Source: Dugong dugon (Eukaryota; Chordata; Mammalia; Sirenia; Dugongidae). Taken from it: a DNA stretch of 64,000 nucleotides. The position numbers were made by a program, and so were the translations under genes. Position 1 is the stretch's first letter, and the number at the start of each line of letters is the position of its first letter. Where the stretch lies: positions 65,861,501-65,925,500 of the forward strand of contig CM057469.1 in NCBI GenBank assembly GCA_030035585.1, given 5' to 3'. Of this stretch, positions 44,178 through 54,494 are shown in pieces. The notes below the pieces were generated by a model, which had not been told where the DNA came from, did no database searches, and worked only from the letters and a program-made list of their open reading frames with translations.

Positions 44178-45284
44178 CTAGTCCATCTGTTGTCTTCCAT
44201 TCAGAATAATACCAGAATAACAGCTTCCCAGTTATGATATTAATAGCTAATATGTGTGAAGTGCCTATTGTGGACCAGACACTTTAACATTATCTTTAAT
44301 ACTTACATCCATCTTTAAATTCATGCTGTGAGTAGATAGCTTCCTACGATCTCCTCTTTCTAGATATTCAGCCCTCTTCTTATGCAGTTTTTCTCTTCAT
44401 GTGCTCTTAATGGACATTATTAAGTTTCCATGTGTTGCTGCAGGAAGTCCTGCCATTTAAGCCAAAAATATAAATTGAGTGAGTTGCATTTTTCATCAAC
44501 AGTAGGTTCTCAGAGATCCTTCCTAGGACCTTTAAGGTATACACTCTACTGTTCTGAGTTGTGGCATAGCAATCCCCCTGATGACCAAGGAGATTAACAA
44601 ACTCTTGGGAAGTTAATGTAGTCCTGATTCACAAGCTGGTGTAAATTACCCAATGTAAACCTATTTGCTTGATCACCAGGCAGTCCCAGGGGCTGGGGCT
44701 TCCAGAATGCAACCTCTCCTTCCCACCTAAAACCATTTCCATATGAGACCAACTTATGCTTTAAATTGACAGGCACACTCAAAACATTAAGACACTTGGT
44801 TATATGGCTAGGTTTTCACACACAGAGTGGTTTGACTATTATTGAAGATATCCACAATAAAACAAGCTTAACTTTGAGCAATTTTGTTGCTGATGTTCTA
44901 CTTCTGCTTGCTTCCAGAATTTCTAGCAACAGACACTTTAATCAGAGTCTGCATAAATTTTTCACATTTCAAATGATTATTTGGCATCCTGCAGAGAAAA
45001 TTTACCTGTGAAGCACAGTTTGCCAAAAGAATAAAATCTAATAAGACAGCACCAGACACTATTCCAGGCACCACTGCCACCCTTTCCTGCCACCCACCCT
45101 CATTTTCTTTACATCATTTCTGCCCCCAACCAAAGCCTCCCCAGGAAAAGTTTTGGCAGCCTAAAGACATAGCTAATCCCCTTATAAATAGTTGTTCTTC
45201 CAAATTGCCAGAAAATTGAATAGATTATAACACAATAGAGCTAAAAAAGTTAGTGCCTGCATAATAAATGTCAACTACACTTCA
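44178..45284. other. mostly unassigned; MIR-like piece at 44205-44335
   Basis: 'gatattaatagctaatatgt' and 'aagtgcctattgtggaccag' at 44205-44335 look like a reversed MIR. The remaining about 950 bp holds no recognised repeat or gene. The overlapping 62- to 81-codon frames at 44594-45080 have no family resemblance. Confidence 0.4.
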
Positions 45285-45473
45285 GTGGAGTCCCTGGGTG
45301 ATTACAAGCCGCTAACGACCTCAGCTGCTAACTGAAATGTTGGAGATTTGAGTTCACCCAGAGGCCTCTTGTAAGAAAAGCCTAGCAATCTACTTCTGAA
45401 AACCCAATGGAGCACAGTTCTACTCTGACACACCTGCGGTAGCCATGAGTTGAAGTCAACAGCAACTGGTTTT
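45285..45473 (+). mobile_element. AfroSINE, type B
   Basis: The head 'cctcagctgctaactgaaat' and the body 'tctacttctgaaaacccaat' are followed by 'tgaagtcaacagcaactggt', then a T run. Slightly shortened in the body. Confidence 0.87.
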
Positions 45474-45729
45474 TTACCCTTCTTCTGTATTTAATCTCCT
45501 TCAGTCATTCATATGTTTTCTACCTTACAACTAATGGATAAAATAGGAGAGAGAAATAAGAGATTGTTTTACAAATTATAAAACTTCATGAACTCTGTTT
45601 ACAGAAATATGGAAATTTAGGGGATTTCAAAATCAGGATCGTAACTTACTTTACAGTGTTCAAAACGCTTTTGTGGACATTCTCACACTTGATCCTCACA
45701 GCTATCGTCAGAGGAAGCAAATGTGGAGC

Positions 45730-45880
45730 AGTGGCAGCAGAAGCAGGAAATGAGTTCGAATTCAGGTTCAACTACTTATTTGCTGTCTAATCAACAGTTA
45801 TTGAATCTATCTGCACCTCCAATTTCCTGTCTGTAAAATGTGGGTGATGACACCTACCGTTCACTCATCAGCTGACTTAC
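45730..45880 (+). mobile_element. MIR SINE
   Basis: 'gagttcgaattcaggttcaa' and 'aatttcctgtctgtaaaatg' followed by 'tgatgacacctacc' give the MIR core in order. Diverged. Confidence 0.65.
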
Positions 45881-46019
45881 AGTTTCTCTCTATGCAAATC
45901 CCCATGGGAGTTTTTTATCTTGACAGTATGGTTCCAAAATAGAACAGTTTGAAGGAAGAGCCAGTAAAAACTTTTTAAGAGTAACAATGGGAGACTATCA
46001 GGGTGGTAAACTAACTGCA

Positions 46020-46790
46020 TTCATGACCCCAGTTCTCCATTCCTCCCTGTATCCACCAGTTTTGCAGTGTGACTCTTCAGCTCCATCCATCAAAAGGTGG
46101 AGTATATTTTTCTGCCCCTCACGTTTGAGTTCAATCATGTCACTTACTTTGGCCAATGCGATGTGACCAAATTTGCTGCAAGCAGAAGCTTGAAAAAGTG
46201 CTTGCTCATTTCTGTTTCCTGTTTTGCCCTCCTAGCCGACCGCGTGAATATGTCTGGGCTAGCCTGCTAAAGGGTAAAGCTACATGGCCCTGTTGCCTTC
46301 ATTACCCGAGCGAACACCCAGCAGACCACCAGACATGAGAATGAGGTCAGGTAAAATCAGAAAAACTGCCCTATAGAAGAATGATCTGAGTGACTATTTT
46401 CTCAATCCACTTGAGATGGAACATAGCTAATTCATGACATGTAATGAATGCCTTAGGGCATTCAGGCTTAAATATCGATAAGAAAACCAGTTGCCATGGA
46501 GTCAATTCTGACTCATGGCAACCCCAGTGTTGCAGGGTAGAACTGTTTGCTCCATAGGGTTTTCATGGCTGTGACCTTTTGGAAGCAGATACACCAGGCC
46601 TTTCTTCTGAGATCCTCTGGTTTCAAACCACCAACTTTTTTGTTAGTAGCTGAAAACCCACTTAACCATGTGTGCCACCTAGGGACTCCCGACTATCCCT
46701 GGAACCCTGTTAACAAGGGCTGTTTTAAGCCATTGCATTCTGGGGCAGTTGTTATGCAGTATAATTGTGGCAAAAGATAACTGATGTAGC
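46020..46790 (+). mobile_element. ancient LTR-like repeat, split by an AfroSINE
   Basis: 'tttggccaatgcgatgtgac', 'agcagaagcttgaaaaagtg' and 'gctagcctgctaaagggtaa' before the SINE, and 'ttttaagccattgcattctg' with 'aaagataactgatgtag' after it, form a mammalian repeat I recognise but cannot name. The late 'ttttaagccac'-type text resembles LTR 3' ends. Confidence 0.5.
46481..46689 (-). mobile_element. AfroSINE, type B
   Basis: The tail 'accagttgccatggagtcaa' is at the low end, with the type B body ('aagcagatacaccaggcctt') and a head damaged by small insertions ('gtagctgaaaacccacttaa'). Confidence 0.87.
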
Positions 46791-46794
46791 CACA

Positions 46795-47230
46795 TACCAA
46801 AATGCATTATACAACCATCATCATTAAAACAATATGTCACCAAATTAACAGATTTAACGGATCAAAATTAGATATAAAAACAGTGTGACATATTCATAAA
46901 ATATACTATAAAGGTGGCATTTTAAGTTTTTGGAGAAGCAATAGAAGATTCAATAAAGTCTATTGGGACAAGTGGCTACTATATGAAGAGCAAAGCCTTA
47001 CTTCACTACCAGGCACCTTGCCCTAAAATAAACTCCAGATGGTTAAAGATTTAATTTTTTTTTAATAAAGAGCTATATCATAAAAAATAGATAATAATTT
47101 GTATTTTCTCCTAGTGAGAGAGGTTAAGCATGACGCTAACAGAAGACGCCATAAAGGAATGATTGATAATTATCTGTGTAAAACTTTTAAACAACACTAC
47201 ATGTTTAAAAGGCAAACAAAATTTTGACTT
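46795..47230 (+). mobile_element. old L1 ORF2 fragment
   Basis: 'ttctgggacaagtgg'-like text ('tattgggacaagtggctact'), 'ccctaaaataaactccagat', 'ggttaaagatttaa' and 'gccataaaggaatgattgat' match old L1 ORF2 coding DNA on the plus strand. No frame is open. Confidence 0.65.
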
Positions 47231-47355
47231 TAGCACAAAATTTTTATATTTTGATATGAAGTTAAAAGGCAAACAAAATAATAGAATTTGGTAATAAGTA
47301 TTACAAATATGTATATTTTTTACATATATATATTTTTTAATATATATATATATAT

Positions 47356-47742
47356 TCACCAATTCGTTGTACTGTAGTGGCTTGTGATAGAAGTGGCTAT
47401 GATAGAAGCTATGGCACTGGTATTCCAAATACCAGCAGGGTCACCCACAGAGTACACATTTCAGTAGCGCTTTCAGACTAAGACAGACTAGGAAGAAAGG
47501 CCTGGTGATCTACTTCCAAAAATAAGCCAATTAAAACACTATGGATCATAACAGAACATCGTCTGATATAGTGCTGAGAGGTGAGCCCCCCAGGTCAAAG
47601 AAGGCACTATATAATAGCCACAGCAATGGACTCAAACATGCCAGTGATCATGAAGACGGCGCAGGACTGAGCAACATTTCGTTCTGTTGTACATAGAGTC
47701 ACCATGAATGGGAGCCAACTCAACAGCAACTAATAACAATAA
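47356..47742 (+). mobile_element. internally deleted RTE/BovB-like element (second copy)
   Basis: It has the same architecture and junction as 8862-9255. The 5' part is 'tcgttgtactgtagtggctt' to 'gtgagccccccaggtcaaag'. It then jumps at 'gaaggcactatataatagcc' to the RTE 3' part 'aatggactcaaacatgccag' and 'gttgtacatagagtcaccat'. It is followed by an (aata)n tail. A TA-rich repeat lies directly before it (47316-47355). Confidence 0.85.
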
Positions 47743-47799
47743 ATAGATAAATAAATAATAAACGAATGAATAAATAAACAAGTACATATATACATTCAT

Positions 47800-49200
47800 A
47801 GCAAATAGTGAACTTCTACTGCATGCCAGAACTGTTTATCTGGATATAAAATAAAAAGCAGAGACAGGCACAGACCCAATTCTCATGGCACTCGAAGTCT
47901 AGTGGAAGAGTAGAATATAAGTAAGTAAGTAAGTGTGGGGCATAACAGAGAGCTTTCCAGTAAGAGGAAACTGCATGTGCAAAGGCCCTGCAGTAGGAGG
48001 GAGTTTGGTATATTTGAGGGACTTATGTAAGTCCAAAGTGGCAAGAGCACAGAAAACAAAAGAGACTGGCTCAAAATAAACTGAGGAGAAAAGTAGGGGC
48101 CAGAAGTTGCAGGGCCTTACAAGCCACGAAAAAGACTTTTGATCTTTGTCTTGAGAATAAAAAACTCAGTTGAAAGATTTTAAAACTAGGCTGGTAATGT
48201 AATTGAATTTGTGTTTTGTAAAAGCCTTCTCGCTGCAGAAGGGATAACTGTTAATGAGTTATTGTATTAGTCCAGGCAAGAAGCACTATGAATTTGGACT
48301 AAGGTGGTGGAACTAGAGATGCTGAAAAGTGAATGGATTCAAGAGATACTTTAATGATAGTGGATAAGATAATGGAGTGAAGGAAAAGAAATTATCAATT
48401 GTACCAGAATTGGTGATGGTCTTCAATGAGATAGGGAAGACCAGAAGAGACCAGGTGGGGAGTGGTGGATTATGAGTTCTACCTTAAACATATTAAGGCT
48501 GAACTGACTTTGGAACAGCCATGCGTGGAAACTCTGGTTGCATAGTGGTTAAGAGCTACGGCTACTAACCAAAGGGTCGGCAGTTCAATCCACCAGGCAC
48601 TCTTTGGAAACCCTGTGGGGCAGTTCTACTCTGTCCTATAGGGTTGATGTGAGTCAGAATCGACTCGACGGCAATGGGTTTGGGTTTTGGTTTTATGTGT
48701 GGAAGTGAAGTAAGCATTCAGTACGGAGTAGAGATCAGAGCTAGCAAAATAAACTTGGGTCTCCTCAGCATATAACAAATACCCGAAACTTTAGGATGGA
48801 TATTTGAAGCTGTGAGAACGGGCCCTAGGAACAGAGAAGCAAGTAAGAAAAATAGTCCTAAAACCAACCTTAAGGAACTCTAAGCTTTGATGGCCACCTG
48901 GAGGAGAATGAGTCTGCAAAGGACACTTGAGAAAGAGGCCAGAATGAGAGGAAAAAGTCGAGGAGCGTGAGGAGTCACCAAAGCCAACAGAAGAGAGAAT
49001 TTCAAGAAGTGGTCAGCAGTGCCCAGTACTGTGGAAAGGCCAAGTGAGATGAGGTCTCCATGTTTCTGACAGGGTGGAATCCTGAGCAAAGACCACCAAC
49101 AAGAGTTGAGAGGTGAAGAAATGAAGACAGCAAGTAAAGACAATTCCTTTAAGAAATTTGACTATGAAGAGTAGGAGAGATCTCAAGGGACGTGGATAAC
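47800..49200 (+). mobile_element. ancient LINE-like repeat, split by an AfroSINE
   Basis: A long run of recognisable old-repeat phrases: 'gcaaaggccctgcagtagga', 'gttgcagggccttacaagcc', 'gtattagtccaggcaagaag', 'gactaaggtggtggaactag' and, after the SINE, 'gggtctcctcagcatataac'. They are familiar from other mammals and lie in order, so this is one long decayed element of at least 1.2 kb. I cannot name the family. The 87-codon minus-strand frame at 48880-49143 is incidental. Confidence 0.55.
48530..48694 (+). mobile_element. AfroSINE, type A, with TSD
   Basis: Duplication 'atgcgtgga' (48521-48529) and 'atgtgtgga' (48695-48703). The body and end 'gaatcgactcgacggcaatg' are close to consensus with CpGs kept, so this is one of the younger copies. 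It interrupts the ancient element. Confidence 0.92.
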
Positions 49201-49447
49201 TTTGCCTACTGGTCTGACATCATCGTTCTTCTCCCTTGAGTTTCCTGTATGTTTTATTGTTGTCAATAAACCTTTTATTTGATTAATTCAGTACTCCAAA
49301 ATTTTTGTCAATGAGTATAAAACACATCATTTGAATTTAAAATATATGGGATATTTATGTAATACATAGTACAAGTTAGACCTCATCATTAGGGTTTATT
49401 AGAAATAAAAATTAAAAGCAAAAATAAATTTAAATATCAAAATGAGA

Positions 49448-50257
49448 TGCGGTATTGTGGTGCAATGGATCACTTTCGTGTGGCCTTTCTCTTCATGACC
49501 TTGTAACTCCTACTCAAGTGATTAGGTGGGATTGTGGCCCACCAAGAGGATTGGTCAGTTTTGCCATCCCGCTAGGCTTAACAGACAGCCAATTCCAGAG
49601 CGGAGAGAGGATCTTACCACCACCAAGAAATGATAGCCAGGAGTGGAGAGCGTCCTTTGGGCCTGGGCTTAGACCCTCCTAGACCCAGGAGACAAAGAGA
49701 GCTGTAACACTGAAGACAGCGAGAAGCTGTGGCAGATAAACAGCAGCAGGAGAGAGCGACAGGAGACTATGCAGTAGGCTTCCCAGCCCACGGAGTGGGG
49801 GGCCGAATGCCTTTGGGCCATGGCTTACTGGCAGAGTGGGGTGCCTCTGGGCACTTATTGGCAGAGTTAAAAGCACTTTGTAACATTTGCCTGAGCAGGG
49901 CAGAGACGGAGGGCCAGAGAGAGGGATGCCTGCAAGCAAGGCTGAGAAGAGGCTGTCCTGATGGATGAACTGTATCCTGAGTGTTCCTGAACCTGAATTA
50001 TAACCTGTTACTTCCCTAATAAACCCCATAACTGGGAGTATTGGCTGTAAGTTCTGTGTGGCCGTTGCAATGTATGATTGAACCCAGCAGAGAAGCAGAG
50101 TGCTGTGGGAAGGACGGATGGTGTCAGAATTGGTAAAGCTGGTGGAGAGAGGAGGCACATCCGACTTCTGCCTCATAGGAAGCAGCCTTGGGCTGTTGAC
50201 CTTGATTCTCCTTCCCACTTGTGAAGTTAGAGGAGGTCAGACAACGACGCCCCAACA
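49448..50257 (+). mobile_element. LTR-like element, family unassigned
   Basis: About 810 bp, richer in G+C and CpG than its surroundings. It begins near TGCGGTATTGTGG and ends ACGACGCCCCAACA, plausible TG...CA ends. A poly(A) signal in 'cctaataaaccccataact' lies at about 50017-50035, followed by a 'gtaagttctgtgtggccgtt' region as in R/U5. I found no target duplication, so the exact limits are uncertain. It is unlike the five MaLR copies. A 179-codon minus-strand frame (49679-50218) runs against this orientation. Confidence 0.5.
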
Positions 50258-50465
50258 CCATTTTTAAAGATGTGTAAAATTCGTCGTCCAGTGCCTGACA
50301 CAAATATTTGTTCTCTTCTTTTTGTGAATAACACTAAAGTCTAAAACAACTAAGAATGTATGTGCAATTTATCTTGCATGTTGTGCTTTATCAGTGTTAT
50401 TTTACATTAACTGAATAAATTCTCCTTCCACTATTTTCACCTCTTCCATGCTCCTTTACTACTTC

Positions 50466-50676
50466 TTCTTCTTCTTGTTGTTAGTTGCTCTCAAGTCAAT
50501 TCCAACTCATAGCAACCCTACAGGTCAGAGTAGACTTGCCTCATAGGGTTTCCTAGGCTGTAATCTTTACGGCAGCAGATTGCCGGGTCTTTTGTCCCAC
50601 AGAGCAGCTGGTGGATTTGAACCACCAACCTTTGGTTCAGCAGCCAAGCACTTAACCATTGTGCCACCAGGGCTCT
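50466..50676 (-). mobile_element. AfroSINE (long form)
   Basis: The tail 'cttgttgttagttgctctca' (low end) is preceded by a CTT-rich tract. The long-form body is complete ('cagcagattgccgggtcttt') and the head on the minus strand is 'gagccctggtggcacaatgg'. Near full length. Confidence 0.9.
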
Positions 50677-51612
50677 TCTTAGTACTTACGCATCTCTATT
50701 ATAACATTATAATTAATTATAATTAAATTAATAGAGATTGAAGAAGTAACCAAACACTGTACAAAATACTATTCAATGTTGTTGGCAGTTACGCTTTTAA
50801 GAAAAGATGCTCAGGGCAGAGTTTATGCCTATATACATTTTATAGGTGGAGAAACTGATACAGAAACTATTTAACTTGTTCAAGATCAAGAATAGAATCA
50901 AAAGAAGAAGCCAAACAGGGTCTTTTCTTCCTGAAAATTTGCCTTAGCCTGAAAAGCAACAGGAATCAGCGTGCCACTTGGCCTAATGAATGCATTTCCT
51001 CAGATACCGCAGGCACATGGGAACTGGGCATTCCCGCTTTATTCCTATGTTGGACATAAAACCAACAGCACACTGCAGCAAGTTCCTCTACAGAAGGAAA
51101 TCTGTCTAATCTCTTCCAAAATATCCTAAATCAGAAAATAAAATAAGTAGAATTAACGCTGTCCTATGCTAGGGCACATTCATGTTTCTGACAACTATAG
51201 ATTATTCAGTAATAACTTTCCGTGCATCAGTAAGCAGAGAGCATGAAGAGCTAATAAAAGCAATGAAGTCTTTGTAGTACGTGAACTCACTGCTATTAAA
51301 TCTCTTCCGAGAAATGGGATGAATCTGCCAAGCTTGTTGGGAGGATGGCTGAATTTGTAGGCTGGTGAAGTAAAAATAAGCAGTGCCATGTAGCAAGGGT
51401 GACTGTCACAGATAATGGGTGCTAATGCTCAGAAACTGAATGCTTTATCTAGCCTTCAACTTTATTGAGAAGTGATGATGTCATAAAGCTGGATTTATCA
51501 TATTTGTACTAGTTAGCAAAATTTAGAGAAAAAATCATAGTTTTATAATATGCAAAGCTGGGGTTTATCATGTTGTTCCAAACATTAAGGAGCTAGTAGA
51601 GATGCAACCACC
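50677..51612. other. MIR-like trace and low-repeat sequence
   Basis: 50815-50930 ('ttataggtggagaaactgat', 'acttgttcaagatcaagaat') looks like a reversed MIR. From 51170 to 51480 no repeat is seen, and minus-strand frames 1 and 2 are both open for 65 codons between 51195 and 51396, which reflects composition and not a gene. Confidence 0.45.
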
Positions 51613-51626
51613 TAATGTAAACTTCA

Positions 51627-51831
51627 GAGACCCTGGGTGATGCTAACAGTTAATGCACTCAGCTGTTAACCAAATAGTTGAAGGTTCGAGTCCACCCAGT
51701 GGTGCCTCAGAAGAAAGGCCTGGTGATCTCCTTCCAAAAAACCAGCCATTGAAAAACCTATGGAGCATAGTTTTACTCTGACACACATGGAGTTGCCATG
51801 AGTCGGAATCGACTCAACAGTAACTGGTTTC
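51627..51831 (+). mobile_element. AfroSINE, type B, with TSD
   Basis: The head 'gcactcagctgttaaccaaa' and B box 'ggttcgagtccacccagtgg' give the best tRNA-Asn-like head in the window. The end 'gaatcgactcaacagtaact' is complete. 'taatgtaaacttca' (51613-51626) and 'taatataaatttca' (51832-51845) form a TSD with two changes. Confidence 0.92.
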
Positions 51832-51959
51832 TAATATAAATTTCACATCTTTCATCCAACCACTGATATTATTTGCCATGACTGTGTAAGGAGTTGAAAG
51901 GCTACTGAAGTACCTTAGTTATCCAGAGTCCCTAAAAAGCCATGATGATGTTGAGTCTA

Positions 51960-52670
51960 TGGAAGGTGTTACTCAAGTGGTGTAACAGGCAGGACTCAAC
52001 GGAAGCAGATGGCACACTCAAATTGGGATAATCTGAGGAGAGTTTACAATTTGCAAAGGTGCAAGACAGTTGCCATTGAGTAGACTCTGACTCATGGTGA
52101 CCCCATGTGCATCACAGTAGAACTGTATTCCATAGGGTTTTCAATGACTGATCTTTCAGAAGTAGATCTCCAGGCCTTTCCTCCAAGGTATCTCTGGGTG
52201 CACTTGAACTGTCAACCTTTTGGTTAGCAGCCACGCATTTAACAGTTCATACCACCCAGGGACTCCAGGGTACAGGAAACCCACACAGAGTAGTGCAGTA
52301 CCCCCAGGGTAGTATCAGTGGAGCACATTTACTGCCCTGGGACTGAAGGTCAAGGAAAAGGAGAGCTTACTAGAACTTGGAAATAGAAAAGGCTGTGCAG
52401 AAAAGAACACCCTACAGGAGCCATGCCCTTCAGAAGAAGGACACCATCACCCTGAAGTCACACTGAAAAGAAGGAAATGGAGGAATAAAACCCCCACCTC
52501 CATTTCCTTTGCCCTCCAGCAAGTGCTACCTGTTGGCAGAACCCAACCAGTAGCCAGGGGACAGGGGAGCCCTTTGAAGCTGTCTCCTGGGGTGCAAATC
52601 AGGGTGGAGCTGTCACAGTAAAAAGTGGATCTTAAGGGTCAAATGGAAGATTTCCAACATATCGTGGGAA
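51960..52670 (+). mobile_element. ancient interspersed repeat, split by an AfroSINE
   Basis: 'agcagatggcacactcaaat', 'gggataatctgaggagagtt' and, after the SINE, 'tttgccctccagcaagtgct', 'cctgttggcagaacccaacc' and 'agtagccaggggac' are familiar phrases of an old mammalian repeat. Family not named. Confidence 0.5.
52064..52266 (-). mobile_element. AfroSINE, type B
   Basis: The tail 'cagttgccattgagtagact' is at the low end and the type B body 'cagaagtagatctccaggcc' follows. The head on the minus strand is 'gtccctgggtggtatgaact'. Confidence 0.9.
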
Positions 52671-53589
52671 AGCAAGATGATTGTTTTAAGTAACCTCTTT
52701 TTGCCTAATTATTTGATTGGTAATTCCTTAGATGCTATTTGGTTGGTTCCCTCACTAGCACATAAGAATGGGTGAAGGACATTAATCCCCAGTTGTCAAC
52801 TTCCTTAAGTATTTCCAGTAAACACTATCTCCAGCTTCCTCACAAAAATCAAGAACTCTCACCTAAATCCCCCCAGGAGAGTATTTATATCCATTCTATA
52901 AAGAACACCATGTTGTTGAGTAGCTATGGTTTTTGAAAGAGAATAATTAAAACTCTCAGTTTTTCCTTTGACAAATCAGGTGAGCAATGTACTTACTCTG
53001 AATGATGACAGTTTTTTGGCTGCTTGTGAATCCTGGAAATATTGATCAGTTAAAAATATTCAGACGCCTGCATCTCTTGAATTTGCTTACTGCAGCCCTT
53101 CTTCCCGGTCGGCCATGAGAGCACCAGCAATTTTGTTATCATGATAAATTACCCTCCCTGGTAGGTCACTCTTTTTTACCCAAAGTCACAATTTGCTCCT
53201 TCCTTTAGGTCACAACCTGATTTTTCAGGGTGACAGATTTATTGCTCGCTTTGTGCTCTAAAAAACAAATTGCCAACATTGCTCAAAATACAGTTCTGTC
53301 ACAAAAACGTTGGATATTTCCTGATGGGAATGAGACTCGGAATTTATATTTTTGTTTGAATATGGCAAGAAGAGAGGGCATTTCCACATTTCTCTGCACC
53401 TGGGCTGGGAGGACAGTTAGTTACATCTAAGCCATGCTGCCAATTTACGCAACTGATAATCAAGTATTTGTTGGCATGATCTTGGGAGATCTTTTCTTCT
53501 TTTGAGGGAGATCGAAAAGCAGAGCCAACGGCCACTTCTGACATCCAGAACAGGCCTTTCTCACTGATGGCATCCTTTCCTCAGCCATT
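52670..53589. other. low-repeat non-coding sequence
   Basis: About 900 bp without a recognised repeat. 53080-53430 is compositionally even and contains 'gttatcatgataaattaccc', a near-palindrome. Two 66-codon frames on opposite strands overlap here and neither resembles a protein family. Confidence 0.4.
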
Positions 53590-53600
53590 ACAAAAGCCCT

Positions 53601-53945
53601 ATTGTTGTTGTTAATTGCGTCGAGTCAGCCCCCTATTCATGGCAACCCCATATCAACAGAATAAAATGCTGCCTGGTCCTGTGGCATCCCCTTGATTGGT
53701 TGTAATCTGGCCATTGTGATCCATAAGGTTTTCCCTGGCTGATTTTCAAAAGTAGATCACCAGGCCTTTCTTCCTAGTCCCTATTAGTCTGGGAGCTCCA
53801 CTGAAAACCATTCAGCATCACAGCAACACTCAAGCCTGTATTAACAGACTGGTGGTGGCTGTGCATGAGGCGCATTAGCTGGGAGTTAAACCTGGGTCTC
53901 CCACGTGGAAGATGAGAATTATACTACTGAACCATCAGTGGCCTC
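53601..53945 (-). mobile_element. tRNA-Gly-headed SINE with RTE tail (copy 2), with TSD
   Basis: The minus strand opens 'ctgatggttcagtagtataa', 'ttctcatcttccacgtggga', 'gacccaggtttaactcccag', a decayed tRNA-Gly with a CCC-type anticodon loop. An RTE-5'-like body follows ('tcagtggagctcccagacta') and then an RTE 3' end with 'caattaacaacaacaat'. An 11-bp duplication 'acaaaagccct' / 'acaaaagtcct' at 53590-53600 and 53946-53956 fixes both ends, proving that the tRNA head and RTE tail moved as one unit. Confidence 0.88.
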
Positions 53946-54494
53946 ACAAAAGTCCTAGCCCCCCGTTAAGAAGTCCGGAAAACCTGAGAAAGAAGCTGTG
54001 ATGTTTCCAGTTAGGAAAGATCACACAACAGAGCTCTGACAATGAAATGGGCATTAAAGTTATGAAAACCAATTCCAGGTCTGGCTCATAACTCAGTCCT
54101 CCACTCTTACTTCCCCAACCTGCAAGCTGGGTGTGCCGCAAATCTGTGTTAAGCCCAACTCCTACATTTGTATACTGCTAAATGCAGTTCTTCCGAAGAA
54201 ATTCTCAGCTCTCTACACACAGCAGTTTCTAATCTCAGCTGAGTCTTTAACACAGCCCAGCGTCCTTTGATGTTTTCCAACTCAGTTGACCACTCTTTCC
54301 TGAACTAACCTAAGCTCCCTCTCTTCCCCCAGAGAACCATTCCTTTTCCTAAACTCCTGAAATCAGTCAATAGCACCACAGTCAACCAAAAAAGTCCTCT
54401 AGACTCTTCCATCTTCCTTGACTCACTTAAGCTCTCACATCTCCTAAGTATCGCTCGGATCTATAAGGGTACGGTGTATTTATACAACAGAATA

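Noticed and set aside
49679..50218. 179-codon minus-strand frame as a possible gene
   Set aside because: It lies wholly within an LTR-like repeat, runs against its apparent orientation and resembles no protein family I know. Kept only as a point to check.
53868..53945. tRNA-Gly gene
   Set aside because: The tRNA-like part is fused to an RTE-derived body and tail inside one TSD, and its stems are damaged. It is the head of a SINE.
6352..53945. Regularly recurring short repeats as a CRISPR-like array
   Set aside because: The repeats are dispersed, in both orientations, have TSDs, and are SINE copies. The host is a mammal.
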